DNA of 53,811 bases from Anaerolineae bacterium (GTDB taxonomy: Bacteria > Chloroflexota > Anaerolineae > Aggregatilineales > UBA3940). Shown here one piece after another: positions 26,270 through 34,687 of the stretch (positions are counted from its first letter, which is position 1; every line of letters starts with the position of its first letter). The DNA lies in contig JAFGLD010000090.1 in NCBI GenBank assembly GCA_016928235.1, positions 1 through 53,811 of the forward strand, written 5' to 3'. A model generated the notes under the pieces. That model saw only the letters and a list, made by a program, of their open reading frames with translations. It did not search any database and was not told the origin of the DNA. The translations under genes were made by a program, and so were the position numbers.

Positions 26270-26770
26270 ATGGACACAATGATTATTTACTCCATACTGA
26301 AGCAAACCGGCATCTTCAGCAATCTGGATGATGCACAAATCGAAAAACTGGCATCAATCACTCACCTCCTGGAATGTAACACCGGTGACATAATTTGCGA
26401 GGAAGGGTCGGCCAGCGATGAACTGTATGTCATCATGAGCGGTGAGGTCGATATTCAAGTCGATCCACCTCCAACGGGATATGCATTAAAAGGCGTCACC
26501 CGGCCCATCAAGATTACAACACTCCGAAGGGCACAATCGTTTGGCGAGATGGCGCTGGTCAGCCAGGGCATCCGTTCAGCGTCTGCCCGGTGCGCCCAAC
26601 ACGATACCAGACTGGTCGTCATCCCCCGCCAGGAGCTGCTCCAGCTCTGTGAGGCAGATCCTCGCCTGGGCTACAAGATCATGCACAACCTGGCTGCCGA
26701 TCTGGCCGCCAAGATTCGTAAGACCGATCGATTGATCCAGGAGCGAGTCAGCTGGTCCCGCATCAAATAA
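26270..26770 (+). CDS. Cyclic nucleotide-binding domain protein
   Basis: 166 residues, almost all one cNMP-binding beta-barrel: an N-terminal helix (LKQTGIFSNLDDAQIEKLAS), barrel strands with GDIICEEGSASDELYVIMSG, and the phosphate-binding cassette SFGEMALVSQGIRSASARC, which keeps the key Glu and Arg. A C-terminal helical tail has no HTH, so it is not a CRP-type regulator. It probably acts as a sensor subunit for a partner protein. AGGAA precedes the ATG. The gene stands alone between two divergent or distant genes. Confidence 0.85.
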   Translation: MDTMIIYSILKQTGIFSNLDDAQIEKLASITHLLECNTGDIICEEGSASDELYVIMSGEVDIQVDPPPTGYALKGVTRPIKITTLRRAQSFGEMALVSQGIRSASARCAQHDTRLVVIPRQELLQLCEADPRLGYKIMHNLAADLAAKIRKTDRLIQERVSWSRIK

Positions 26771-26775
26771 TTCGA

Positions 26776-26820
26776 GTGGTCAGACAGGGTGACCATCATG
26801 CATTCCGCCGGCCTGACCAC
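26776..26820. repeat. Two mutually exclusive short hairpins
   Basis: GTGGTCAG (26776-26783) can pair with CTGACCAC (26813-26820), while its inner GGTCA can instead pair with TGACC at 26790-26794. There is no T-run. It lies just past the stop of the cNMP-binding gene. Confidence 0.35.
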
Positions 26821-26978
26821 GATCAAAACAAGAGTCACGAGGGCAGAAACCATCACAGACCTACTCAGACGCCTTGGCCAACTTTCAAGCAGACTGAGTA
26901 AACCGTCCCCCTACCCCCATCAGACTTTCTGACGATACAGCCACCTTCAACACAATCGAACGCACATTGTGAGGTCAC

Positions 26979-28187
26979 ATGCAAGCTGAACTCATCTCGG
27001 TTGGCACCGAACTCCTTTTAGGAGAAATTACCGATACCAACGCTACCATCATCGCGCAGGCACTGACCCAGACCGGTCTCGATCTGGTCTTCAGGACAAC
27101 CGTTGGCGATAACGAACAACGGATTGCCCAAGTCGTCGACCACGCACTAAATCGGGTGGACATCGTGATCACCTCCGGCGGACTAGGCCCTACAGTCGAT
27201 GACGTGACTCGGGAGGCCATTGCCAGGGCTACGTGTCGACCGCTTGTTTTCCAGCCCGATCTCCTCGAACAGATCGCTGATCGTTTCCAACGTTTCGGCT
27301 CTCAGATGAGCGAGAACAACCGGCGCCAGGCTTACGTTCCTCAGGGAGCACTCCCGATTGAAAACCCGGTAGGGACAGCCCCCATCTTCATCTTGGAGAC
27401 CGAGCGCGGAACAGTGATAACACTCCCCGGCGTTCCGCGTGAGATGAATTATCTGTTGGAAAACACCCTCATACCCTGGCTTAAAGAACACCTCCAAGAA
27501 GTTGCTGTCATCAAAAGCCGGACACTCCGAACTGCCGGTATTGGCGAGAGCCAGATCGATGCCCGCATTGCCGATTTGATGATTGGCGCCAATCCGACCG
27601 TTGGTTTGGCTGCCCATTCCGGCCAAACCGATATCCGCATCACGGCCAAAGCCGGGGACAAAGCGGCGGCACAAAGACTCATCGAGCCTGTTGAACACGA
27701 GTTAAGAAAACGGCTTGGCAATTGGATCTATGGCATCGGGGCGCAGCCCATCGAAGAAGTCATCATCCAAATGTTGCGAGAGCGCCAGGCATCCATCAGT
27801 AGCATCGAAGCAGGCACAGATGGATTACTGGCCCAGCGGCTGAGGCGTATCGAAAACATCCACGAGTTTCTCACACAGAGTATGGCTTTTTCAACGGCAG
27901 ATGAGGTGCGTCAGGAGATCGAGAGCACGGAGGTTGAAATTGGCGCCTTGGCCACAGCAGCCGCCCAGTCAATGCGTACAACGCACTTGACGACATACGG
28001 GGCAGCCGTCATTCTGATTGAACACGAGGGAGGGTTCACTGAAGCGGGTATGGCCGTCGCCTCCGAAAACACATGCCGATCACAAGTCTCTTCGTGGACA
28101 GCCGAGCGCACCGATGCGCCGATTTGGGTCACAACGCATTGTTTTGCACTGTTGTGGAGGCTGCTGCTTGGTCTGGCAGAAGATTGA
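26979..28187 (+). CDS. cinA: CinA-like protein with degenerate amidase domain
   Basis: 402 residues. The N-terminal MoCF/COG1058 domain (pyrophosphatase type) is complete: AELISVGTELLLGEITDTNA, TSGGLGPTVDDVTREAIA, and LPGVPREM, followed by the KH-like middle part. The C-terminal NMN-deamidase domain is altered. Where CinA/PncC proteins have ESCTGG, this one reads EAGTDG (residues 277-282), so the catalytic Ser is Ala, and the usual GPxGGxxxKPVG segment is also missing. The first domain may still work in nicotinamide-nucleotide recycling, but deamidase activity is unlikely. The protein starts at the ATG after a weak purine-rich stretch. Confidence 0.85.
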   Translation: MQAELISVGTELLLGEITDTNATIIAQALTQTGLDLVFRTTVGDNEQRIAQVVDHALNRVDIVITSGGLGPTVDDVTREAIARATCRPLVFQPDLLEQIADRFQRFGSQMSENNRRQAYVPQGALPIENPVGTAPIFILETERGTVITLPGVPREMNYLLENTLIPWLKEHLQEVAVIKSRTLRTAGIGESQIDARIADLMIGANPTVGLAAHSGQTDIRITAKAGDKAAAQRLIEPVEHELRKRLGNWIYGIGAQPIEEVIIQMLRERQASISSIEAGTDGLLAQRLRRIENIHEFLTQSMAFSTADEVRQEIESTEVEIGALATAAAQSMRTTHLTTYGAAVILIEHEGGFTEAGMAVASENTCRSQVSSWTAERTDAPIWVTTHCFALLWRLLLGLAED

Positions 28188-28316
28188 GTGCCATCCATTC
28201 AGAAGATCGGAAGATAGGGCGGCCTGGTGACAGCAAGCGGCTTCCGGTGAATAGTTTTTTGTCGTAGCGCATCACTTGCTATGAGCACACTGTCCTTGCC
28301 ATCACCGCGGCAGTGG
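28188..28316. other. Spacer after cinA
   Basis: Convergent intergenic region between cinA and lepA. No gene is supported. Confidence 0.3.
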
Positions 28317-28340
28317 ATTCCCGTTCTCGCGGGAATGACA
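28317..28340. repeat. REP-like palindrome ATTCCCG...CGGGAAT
   Basis: ATTCCCG-TTCTCG-CGGGAAT followed by GACAGCA. A more perfect version occurs at 34035-34062, also followed by GCA. This matches the widespread GTCATTCCCGC/GCGGGAATGAC extragenic palindrome seen in many bacteria. Confidence 0.6.
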
Positions 28341-28587
28341 GCATGCATGAGGTGATTCACACAACAAGACCCCGGTAGGAACATAGCAAGTTATGCGGTA
28401 ATAATGAGGCAAACAGGCATGACATTTTACATATTAGACTTTTCAACTGCGCTTCTATAATCATCGTCCATGGCTACCATATTCATCCCAAATTCATCTC
28501 AAAATCACCTTGTAATCATCTCTTAAGCCCTTCAAGGAGAAGAACCTTAACCCGTCACTCATCACCCGTCATCCCAGAGAGACGGCT
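28341..28587. other. lepA 3' spacer
   Basis: No gene is supported. A plus-strand TATAAT at about 28456 lacks any gene downstream in that direction. A GTCACTCATCACCCGTCATCCC stretch near 28553 shares CGTCACTCATCAC with 39952-39964 in the leader of the phospholipase-D-like gene. Confidence 0.3.
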
Positions 28588-30393
28588 CTAATCTTCATCC
28601 AGCCTGAGTAGTGTCATGAAGGCCTCCTGCGGCAACTCGATCTGCCCGATCATCTTCATGCGTTTCTTGCCCTTCTTCTGCTTTTCGAGTAGCTTGCGCT
28701 TACGGCTGATATCACCGCCGTAGCATTTTGCCAACACGTCTTTGCGCAATGCTTTCACGTTGGCCCGGCTGATGACCTTCTTGCCCTGGGCAGCCTGGAT
28801 GGGAACCTCGAACTGCTGTCTGGGAATGGCTTCCTTCAGCTTGGTTACCAGTGCCTGCCCCTTATGATAAGCCGCATCCTGGTGAACGATCAGCGCCAGC
28901 GCGTCAACAGGCTGATGGTTGATCAGGATATCGAGCTTGGCAAGGTTACCTGGTCGATAGCCCTCAAAATGGTAATCCAACGACGCATATCCCCGCGTGA
29001 TCGACTTAAGACGGTCGTAGAAATCGATGATCAGTTCTGCCAGGGGAATCTGGTAGTTTAACATAACACGACGCGGATCCAGATACTCCGTCGAGATGTA
29101 CTCCCCACGCTTCTTGGTGACCAGTTCCATGATAGGGCCGATGTAATCGGTTGGCGTGAAGATCTGGATGCGCATCCACGGCTCGCGGATCGACTCGATC
29201 TCAGCTTCGTCAGGCAGCTGCGCCGGGCTATCGATCACTCTGATTTCGCCCGTATTGCGCATCTCAATCTCGTACTCGACGCTGGGCGCTGTCGCGATAA
29301 TGTCCAGATCGTACTCACGCTCCAGGCGTTCCTGGATGATATCCATGTGGAACAACCCCAGGAAACCGCAGCGAAAGCCAAAATTGAGCGCCTGTGATGT
29401 CTCCGGCTCAAACACCAGCGATGCATCATTGAGCTGAAGCTTCCCCAGCGCATCCCGCAGCAGATCGTAGTCATCGTTTTCGACAGGGTACAGCCCTGCA
29501 AAGACCATCGGCTTCACAGCCACATAGCCGGGCAGAGCTTCAGAGGCAGATCGAGAACGAACGGTGATAGTATCTCCAACCCGCGCGTCACGAACCGTCT
29601 TGAGGCCCGTCGCCACATACCCGACTTCACCGGCTTCCAGCTTGCCGCTCGATTTCATATTCGGCGAGAAAATGCCGATCTCGATAGGCTCGACCACGGC
29701 GCCGGTCGCCATCATGAGCAGCGGCTCGTTCATGTTAAGCACACCTTCAATGACCCGCACATAGGCAATCACACCTTTGTACGAGTCATAGTGGCTATCG
29801 AAGATGAGCGCCCGCAGCGGCAGCGTAGGGTCGCCTTTCGGCGGGGGAATCCGATCGACCACAGCATCGAGAATCGCCGCCACGTTAACACCGGTCTTGG
29901 CCGATATTTGAATGACGTCAGCCGCATCGATACCCAACAACTCTTCGATTTCCTCGGCCACTTCGTCGGGTCGGGCTGCCGGCAGGTCGATTTTGTTGAC
30001 AACCGGCACAATCTCCAGATCGGCATCCAACGCCAGGAACAGGTTGGCCAGTGTCTGTGCTTCGATGCCCTGTGTAGCATCAACAACTAAAACGGCGCCT
30101 TCACAAGACTGAAGGGCCCTCGATACCTCATACGAGAAGTCGACATGTCCCGGTGTGTCGATCAGGTTCATCTCATAGATATGGCCATCGCGGGCCGCGT
30201 AATTCATACGCACTGCGCTGGCCTTGATTGTCACCCCACGCTCCCGCTCCAGATCCATCGAATCGAGCACCTGCGCGGTCATATCGCGATCCGAGATCGT
30301 CCCGGTAAGCTCCAGGAGCCGATCGGCCAGCGTGCTCTTACCGTGATCGATATGAGCAATGATGCAGAAATTTCTAATATCGGTTCTTTCCAT
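28588..30393 (-). CDS. lepA: Elongation factor 4 (LepA)
   Basis: Ribosome-bound translational GTPase that back-translocates or aids ribosome assembly under stress. The 601 residues have all domains: G1 [16 protein letters not shown], the effector loop [11 protein letters not shown]3 [17 protein letters not shown]4 NKIDLPAA and G5 SAKTG, then domains II, III and V, and the LepA-specific C-terminal domain ([20 protein letters not shown]) ending in [17 protein letters not shown] is placed 5 bases before the ATG. The gene is monocistronic between two long spacers. Confidence 0.97.
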   Translation of the reverse strand: MERTDIRNFCIIAHIDHGKSTLADRLLELTGTISDRDMTAQVLDSMDLERERGVTIKASAVRMNYAARDGHIYEMNLIDTPGHVDFSYEVSRALQSCEGAVLVVDATQGIEAQTLANLFLALDADLEIVPVVNKIDLPAARPDEVAEEIEELLGIDAADVIQISAKTGVNVAAILDAVVDRIPPPKGDPTLPLRALIFDSHYDSYKGVIAYVRVIEGVLNMNEPLLMMATGAVVEPIEIGIFSPNMKSSGKLEAGEVGYVATGLKTVRDARVGDTITVRSRSASEALPGYVAVKPMVFAGLYPVENDDYDLLRDALGKLQLNDASLVFEPETSQALNFGFRCGFLGLFHMDIIQERLEREYDLDIIATAPSVEYEIEMRNTGEIRVIDSPAQLPDEAEIESIREPWMRIQIFTPTDYIGPIMELVTKKRGEYISTEYLDPRRVMLNYQIPLAELIIDFYDRLKSITRGYASLDYHFEGYRPGNLAKLDILINHQPVDALALIVHQDAAYHKGQALVTKLKEAIPRQQFEVPIQAAQGKKVISRANVKALRKDVLAKCYGGDISRKRKLLEKQKKGKKRMKMIGQIELPQEAFMTLLRLDED

Positions 30394-30861
30394 GTTCCTA
30401 CTCGATCATTACACAGGTTGGGGCTACACACTCGCACCCACTATCAAGATGTAAAGGACGATTGTACCAGGCAAGCACCTGGCCGCACACATCGCAAGTA
30501 TGGGCGGGCCTGAGACCCGCCCGATTGACAGGGCCACGCCTATTCGCCGACACCATCAGAGCAACAGAGGGATATGTGACAGCATCACCATATTTGTGTT
30601 TACATGTTCGTTCCGCTCAGAAGAGATTCTCAGACATGGATCAGGCCATGTCGACGTGCTTACTATCATTCGTATGGCAATGATACCCAAACGAATCGGG
30701 CCCTCTCCACGAGCACTTTCCCAGCTACTCCGCGCATAACCACATGTAGTTGCTTAACCTCCACACTCTCTAGACGAAATGGCAGTCTCGTGACCTATAC
30801 CCAACTTTTGATGGATCGCAAAATCGATTGGGAGTCTGATGATACCCTGAGACGGGCAAAC
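30394..30861. other. Long spacer upstream of lepA
   Basis: No gene is supported on either strand. It contains the perfect hairpin GGGCGGG-CCTGAGA-CCCGCCC at 30502-30522, which lies about 110 bases upstream of lepA in the minus direction and has no T-run. Nothing else is recognised. Confidence 0.4.
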
Positions 30862-30867
30862 TATACT
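30862..30867 (+). promoter_or_regulatory. Candidate -10 of the CPBP protease gene
   Basis: TATACT about 107 bases before the CPBP ATG. The leader that follows has an 11-base direct repeat (AAGTATGGATA at about 30891 and 30971), the second copy covering the real start codon. A 30-codon frame from the first copy overlaps that start and could be a leader peptide. Weak evidence. Confidence 0.3.
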
Positions 30868-30973
30868 ATGCTCATCGTCATTCCAAGGTGAAGTATGGAT
30901 ATTCCCCACTTGGGAAGATGCTCCAATGTAAGAGGATCACACTTTGCCCATTTCATTTACCCATGGAGGAAGT

Positions 30974-31675
30974 ATGGATACCCCTGATGTTAACAAAAAC
31001 ACTGTTTGGCGTCGTCTGGCTACGGTGATCGTTCTTCTGATTCTGCTTGTCGGACCAAACTTTGGTCCAATCCCAACTCTGCTGAGCCGACATCTGTCTA
31101 TCGAAGCCTCAGTCATCGCTTTGCTGGCATCATTTTGGATTGGTTTCGCTATTGTCGTCGCCGTAATCTTACGGATGAGTGGTGGTATATCCCTGATTGA
31201 GTTGGCGCGCTCGCTGGGACTCGGCGCTCCCTCCCGTACAGCTGCGAACATCGCCGGATTAGTATTGGGCTTGCTGTGGGGAACTCTATTTCTGACTAGC
31301 ATTTTCCAATTTGATCCTGATGCCAACATCGCTCAGATCAGCGGCTTGCGGGTGTTGGCCGCGCTGATGGCTGCTGGAGGCGCACTGCTCGAAGACCTCG
31401 TGACACGCGGCTTCCTGATGAATCAATTACAGAAGATACAAATATCCGGCTGGGTACAGATAGTCATCTCGGCCCTTGTCTTTGCCTTGTATCACACGAT
31501 CTGGGGATTCAACATCTTCTCATTCATCTTCAGTGTGGTTTATGGGTTGTTGCTCGGTGGATTATTCTTGTGGGGCAAACGCAGCCTAACGCCCGTGATT
31601 TTGGGACACAGCCTGGCTGTGCTCATCAGCGAGCCGTTTGCCACAATGATGATTTTCATGGCCGCACAAATGTAA
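30974..31675 (+). CDS. CPBP family intramembrane protease-like protein
   Basis: 233 residues with about eight membrane segments. The CPBP (Rce1/Abi) motifs are recognisable: GGALLEDLVTRGFLMNQL (ExxxR with Asp for the second Glu), FALYHTIWGFN, and ILGHSLAVL with the second conserved His. Members cleave prenylated proteins or bacteriocin-like peptides, or act in immunity to them. The start is ATG 30974 behind GGAGGA, rather than an in-frame TTG at 30944. It precedes a tiny membrane protein and a two-component pair, which suggests an envelope-stress or peptide-sensing cluster. Confidence 0.75.
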   Translation: MDTPDVNKNTVWRRLATVIVLLILLVGPNFGPIPTLLSRHLSIEASVIALLASFWIGFAIVVAVILRMSGGISLIELARSLGLGAPSRTAANIAGLVLGLLWGTLFLTSIFQFDPDANIAQISGLRVLAALMAAGGALLEDLVTRGFLMNQLQKIQISGWVQIVISALVFALYHTIWGFNIFSFIFSVVYGLLLGGLFLWGKRSLTPVILGHSLAVLISEPFATMMIFMAAQM

Positions 31676-31767
31676 AGGCTAACCGCGACCATTTGGGACT
31701 TGACGGGATATAACTTGAAAAATCCCCAAGATCCTCAACACATAGATATCAACAATGGGAGAACAAA

Positions 31768-31944
31768 ATGAACAAACAAACGGTAGCCGCATCTTTTTCC
31801 GCCATTGGAATCATCTTCATCCTGGCCACAGCATTCAGCATCTTATCGTCAAATATCGGCACATTCCTGGCAACGGTCTTCTTTGCGTTGTCCGGTATCG
31901 CCTGGGCCTTCTGGCCAAAAAACAAGCTTGAAGGCGAGAAATAG
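31768..31944 (+). CDS. Small two-helix membrane protein, 58 residues
   Basis: ATG at 31768, behind GGGAGAACAAA, opens a 59-codon frame ending in TAG at 31944. The protein starts MNKQTVAASFSAIGIIFI and carries two hydrophobic helices (SAIGIIFILATAFSIL and FLATVFFALSGIAWAFW), then a charged tail PKNKLEGEK. The ribosome binding site, the clean amphipathic layout and a terminator 10 bases past the stop support a real gene. No family is recognised. It sits between the CPBP protease and the sensor kinase, and might be a protease substrate or a signal peptide for the kinase (inference). Confidence 0.7.
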   Translation: MNKQTVAASFSAIGIIFILATAFSILSSNIGTFLATVFFALSGIAWAFWPKNKLEGEK

Positions 31945-31953
31945 ACTGAGCTT

Positions 31954-32008
31954 CCCCAAAGTATCCGAGTTCCCAAAGCATTCGGATACTTTATGGGGTG
32001 TTTTAGGG
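31954..32008 (+). terminator. Rho-independent terminator after the small membrane protein gene
   Basis: CCCCAAAGTATCCGA pairs with TCGGATACTTTATGGGG (11 perfect pairs plus 4 outer pairs), with a 13-base loop and a T-rich tail (GTTTTAGGGTTT). Confidence 0.75.
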
Positions 32009-32103
32009 TTTCGCGTGGAGATGAGAAAACAGGTGTGTTTTGCCGGCGAAACCCGCAAAAAACATCCATAAAAATGATCTATCCCGCCAAATCCAAAAGA
32101 ACC

Positions 32104-32109
32104 TATAAT
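32104..32109 (+). promoter_or_regulatory. -10 element of the first two-component operon
   Basis: CCTATAATATCC has TATAAT ending 6 bases before ATG 32116, so transcription would begin at or next to the start codon (leaderless mRNA). No Shine-Dalgarno sequence is present. Confidence 0.5.
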
Positions 32110-32115
32110 ATCCAT

Positions 32116-33303
32116 ATGATCAATCATCAGAAAAGTCGCAAGCGTGATGTCTGGGAACAGTGGGACTGGATTTGGCATGTATCTGCCTACACCTTTCTTG
32201 TTTTGAACGTTGCGTTCGATCTCAACAGCACATCACCCACCGAGGCACTACATCTCTTTTTGGCACTCTCAGCATTACTGGCTCTGTGGTATCTCCCTTT
32301 CATTGCCGTTCCCATCACGCGCTGGTGGAACGCCCCCAGGCGTGGCGCGCTGTATTTTCTGATCGGCTGGGCGCTGTGGGGAGGATTGCTTGCCCTGAAT
32401 GATCGCTCCCTGCTGCTAGCGGGGATGTTCTATCCGGTGATATTCACCCGCTTTCCCCTTCGCTGGGCGATTGCAGCGGCAGTCTCCCAGACCCTGGCTC
32501 TGTACCTGCTTTTTGTGCTTCTCTACACCCCGGAGAATTGGCTCATCATCCTGGTGATCGCATTAGGGATTCTGATAGCCGCAACCCTGATTGGTGTTTT
32601 TATCGCTGCTCTCATTGGCCAAAGCATGGAGCGCCAACATCTCCTGGATGAATTCACCCAAGCCCGCGCTAGTTTACTAAGACTTGAGCGCGAGGCGGGC
32701 ATGTTGGCCGAACGTCAGCGATTGGCCCGCGAAATCCACGACACACTCACGCAGCACTTTACCTCCATCATTATGCACCTGGCTGCCGCGCGTCTGGGCA
32801 ACCCAAATGCCATGCAGGATCGCGTGGAACAGGCTGAACAGAGCGCCCGAGAGGGTCTCGACGAGGCCCGTCGCATGATCTGGGATATGCATCCTGAACA
32901 ACTTGAACAAGCTTCCCTCGTTGAAAGGATCGAAGGGATGGCTGCGCGCTGGTCGGTGGAGAACACCGTCAATGTGGCGATGACCGTCACCGGTACCCCC
33001 CGCCCCCTCGACGCATCGATAAATGTCGCGCTGCTGCGTATCTCCCAGGAAGCGTTGCACAATATCAGGAAACACGCCCATGCGCGGAGTGTCAATATCA
33101 CCCTCTCTTACATGCCTGACATCCTTGCATTGGATGTAGCAGATGATGGCCGGGGGTTTGACATCACATCAGAGCGGCGCGGATTCGGCCTAAAATCGAT
33201 GCGCGAGCGCGCACAAGATCTTGGCGGAGAGCTAACCATCGAGAGTGGGCCAGGCCAAGGAACAAAAATAGCGGCATCGATACCTGTCCCGGAAGTGACA
33301 TGA
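32116..33303 (+). CDS. Sensor histidine kinase (NarL/HisKA_3 type)
   Basis: 395 residues. About five or six membrane helices occupy residues 15-165 with hardly any extracellular loop, so it probably senses within the membrane. The dimerisation and phosphoacceptor helix is RLAREIHDTLTQHFTSI (His208). The HATPase_c domain has NIRKHAHARSVNI (N box), VADDGRGFD and FGLKSMRERAQDLGGELTI. The frame is open back to 31993, inside the preceding terminator, so I take ATG 32116, which follows TATAAT by 6 bases. A response regulator starts 1 base after the stop. A decayed copy of part of this gene lies at 42671-42838. Confidence 0.85.
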   Translation: MINHQKSRKRDVWEQWDWIWHVSAYTFLVLNVAFDLNSTSPTEALHLFLALSALLALWYLPFIAVPITRWWNAPRRGALYFLIGWALWGGLLALNDRSLLLAGMFYPVIFTRFPLRWAIAAAVSQTLALYLLFVLLYTPENWLIILVIALGILIAATLIGVFIAALIGQSMERQHLLDEFTQARASLLRLEREAGMLAERQRLAREIHDTLTQHFTSIIMHLAAARLGNPNAMQDRVEQAEQSAREGLDEARRMIWDMHPEQLEQASLVERIEGMAARWSVENTVNVAMTVTGTPRPLDASINVALLRISQEALHNIRKHAHARSVNITLSYMPDILALDVADDGRGFDITSERRGFGLKSMRERAQDLGGELTIESGPGQGTKIAASIPVPEVT

Positions 33304-33304
33304 C

Positions 33305-33934
33305 ATGACGATTCGGATATTGATTGCTGACGATCACCCCGTTGTTCGCAGCGGACTACGTGCCCTTCTGACCTCCCAGCCGGATTTTGAAGTGGTTGCC
33401 GAAGCCGAGAATGGGGAAGCAGCTTCGATCTTATCAGCTTCCCATACACCCGATGTCATTTTGATGGATCTGGTAATGCCCAAGATGGATGGTCTGGCTG
33501 CCATCCGGCGCATTCATGCCCAACAACCCGAAACCGGCATCCTGGTGCTCACAACTTACGACACGGAGGCCGACATCGTGCCCGCCATCGAGGCTGGGGC
33601 CACGGGCTATCTACTCAAAGACGCGCCCCCCGAAGCTTTGTTCCGCGCCGTGCGCAGTGCGGCGCAGGGCGAAGTAACGCTCGCCCCCAGCGTGGCCAAG
33701 AAAATCGCCCGCCGCCTGACCGATGCCTCCAGGGACTCGCTGAGCATGCGCGAAATAGAAGTACTGGAGCTTGCATCACGCGGCAACTCGAACAAAGACA
33801 TCGCGGACAAGTTGCATATCACAGAAGCAACGGTCAAATCACACTTTGTCAACATCTTCGGCAAGTTGGGGGTCGCCGATCGCACCGCCGCCGTGACGGT
33901 CGCGTTAAAGAGAAAAATCCTCCGGCTGAATTAA
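33305..33934 (+). CDS. NarL/FixJ family response regulator
   Basis: 209 residues. The receiver domain has the acidic pocket ILIADDHPVVRSGL, the phosphoacceptor Asp55 in DVILMDLVMPKMDG, the Thr switch LVLTTYD and Lys in YLLKDAPPE. The C-terminal LuxR-type HTH is SMREIEVLELASRGNSNKDI and LHITEATVKSHFVNIF. It is cotranscribed with the kinase one base upstream, its cognate partner. The last 40 bases and the 3' flank recur at 42839-42913. Confidence 0.95.
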   Translation: MTIRILIADDHPVVRSGLRALLTSQPDFEVVAEAENGEAASILSASHTPDVILMDLVMPKMDGLAAIRRIHAQQPETGILVLTTYDTEADIVPAIEAGATGYLLKDAPPEALFRAVRSAAQGEVTLAPSVAKKIARRLTDASRDSLSMREIEVLELASRGNSNKDIADKLHITEATVKSHFVNIFGKLGVADRTAAVTVALKRKILRLN

Positions 33935-33966
33935 CCAACCCCTGCTGAGACCCTGTCAAACAGGAC

Positions 33967-34178
33967 AGCGGGATGGTTCATGAGTCTGTGATCTATGAGA
34001 AAGTTATTTGCTCACTCAATGCCTTCGCCAAACCTGTCATTCCCGCGCAGGCGGGAATGACAGCACCGCTCATGGTAAGCCACCCCTTATCCATCGGTTG
34101 TGCCGGTTACGGCCTTCTTCTCGAAAAATCAGCCCGCAAATATCTCGCTTTTTGTCACAATCTAATGAACCATCCCAA
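33967..34178. mobile_element. MITE-like element of about 212 bp
   Basis: GGGATGGTTCAT at 33970-33981 is exactly inverted as ATGAACCATCCC at 34165-34176, and the similarity runs further inward (AG, TGTGA) to make imperfect terminal repeats of about 24 bases. The related sequence at 42,911-42,922 reads CAGGACTGCACA with no insert, so it acts as an empty site. Here GAC appears at both edges (33964-33966 and 34179-34181), as a 3-bp target duplication would. It has no coding capacity and contains the REP-like palindrome at 34035-34062. Mobilising transposase unknown. Confidence 0.65.
34035..34062. repeat. REP-like palindrome TGTCATTCCCGC/GCGGGAATGACA
   Basis: Perfect 12-bp stem with the 4-base loop GCAG, lying within the MITE-like element. 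A shorter related copy is at 28317-28340. Confidence 0.7.
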
Positions 34179-34687
34179 GACTGCACAATCGCTGATGATT
34201 TTGCAGTTGCACATGGTGTGATCGTATCTTCTCGGTAGCCCCCAGAAATAGCATGGTCAGGCTCGTGAAGGCATGAAATCGACACCGGCTGTGCAGGTTG
34301 AGTGGTAGCGCCAGCCCGAAACAACCGCAATAGTAAGCCGGTAACCCGCAAAATACCTGCCACCCAACGGCTCAAATGCCAACCACGCTATTCTTGCATA
34401 GCGCCATTGTGTCTAATCATTGTGCAAATACCTCTGCCTGGAATTAGCCAGTGCTGTATCCCCAAGACAGAATCCGGGAAAGGATTCCTATCTCCACGAC
34501 TCTTTTTTGTACCCTGATACGTTATGCATTCAAAGATGAGCTACATGAATCTGGTTTCCTGATTCTTGTTTGCAGCTTACAATAGCCAACTCAACGCTCC
34601 ATCATCCAGATAATCCAAGGTGTTGCCCAACATCTTGTGTCACCGCCGCCATACGGAGCCACCATCTTCCTCAAGGAGATGACACTT
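34179..34687. other. Spacer between the two two-component systems
   Basis: 34179-34226 continues the sequence duplicated at 42914-42959 (TGCACAATCGCTGATG and CACATGGTGTGATCG are shared). The rest has no supported gene. A TACAAT at 34578-34583 could be the -10 of the second sensor kinase gene, but it lacks a clear -35. Confidence 0.35.

Noticed and set aside
28456-28461. TATAAT between cinA and lepA as a promoter
   Set aside because: It points into the 3' end of lepA with no gene on that strand; no small RNA signal was seen.
30394-30860. Several short frames in the spacer upstream of lepA
   Set aside because: None has a ribosome binding site, codon usage like the neighbours, or a recognisable motif.
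31993-32115. Earlier in-frame start for the first sensor kinase
   Set aside because: That ATG lies within the stem of the preceding terminator and before the TATAAT. The residues it adds have no family counterpart.
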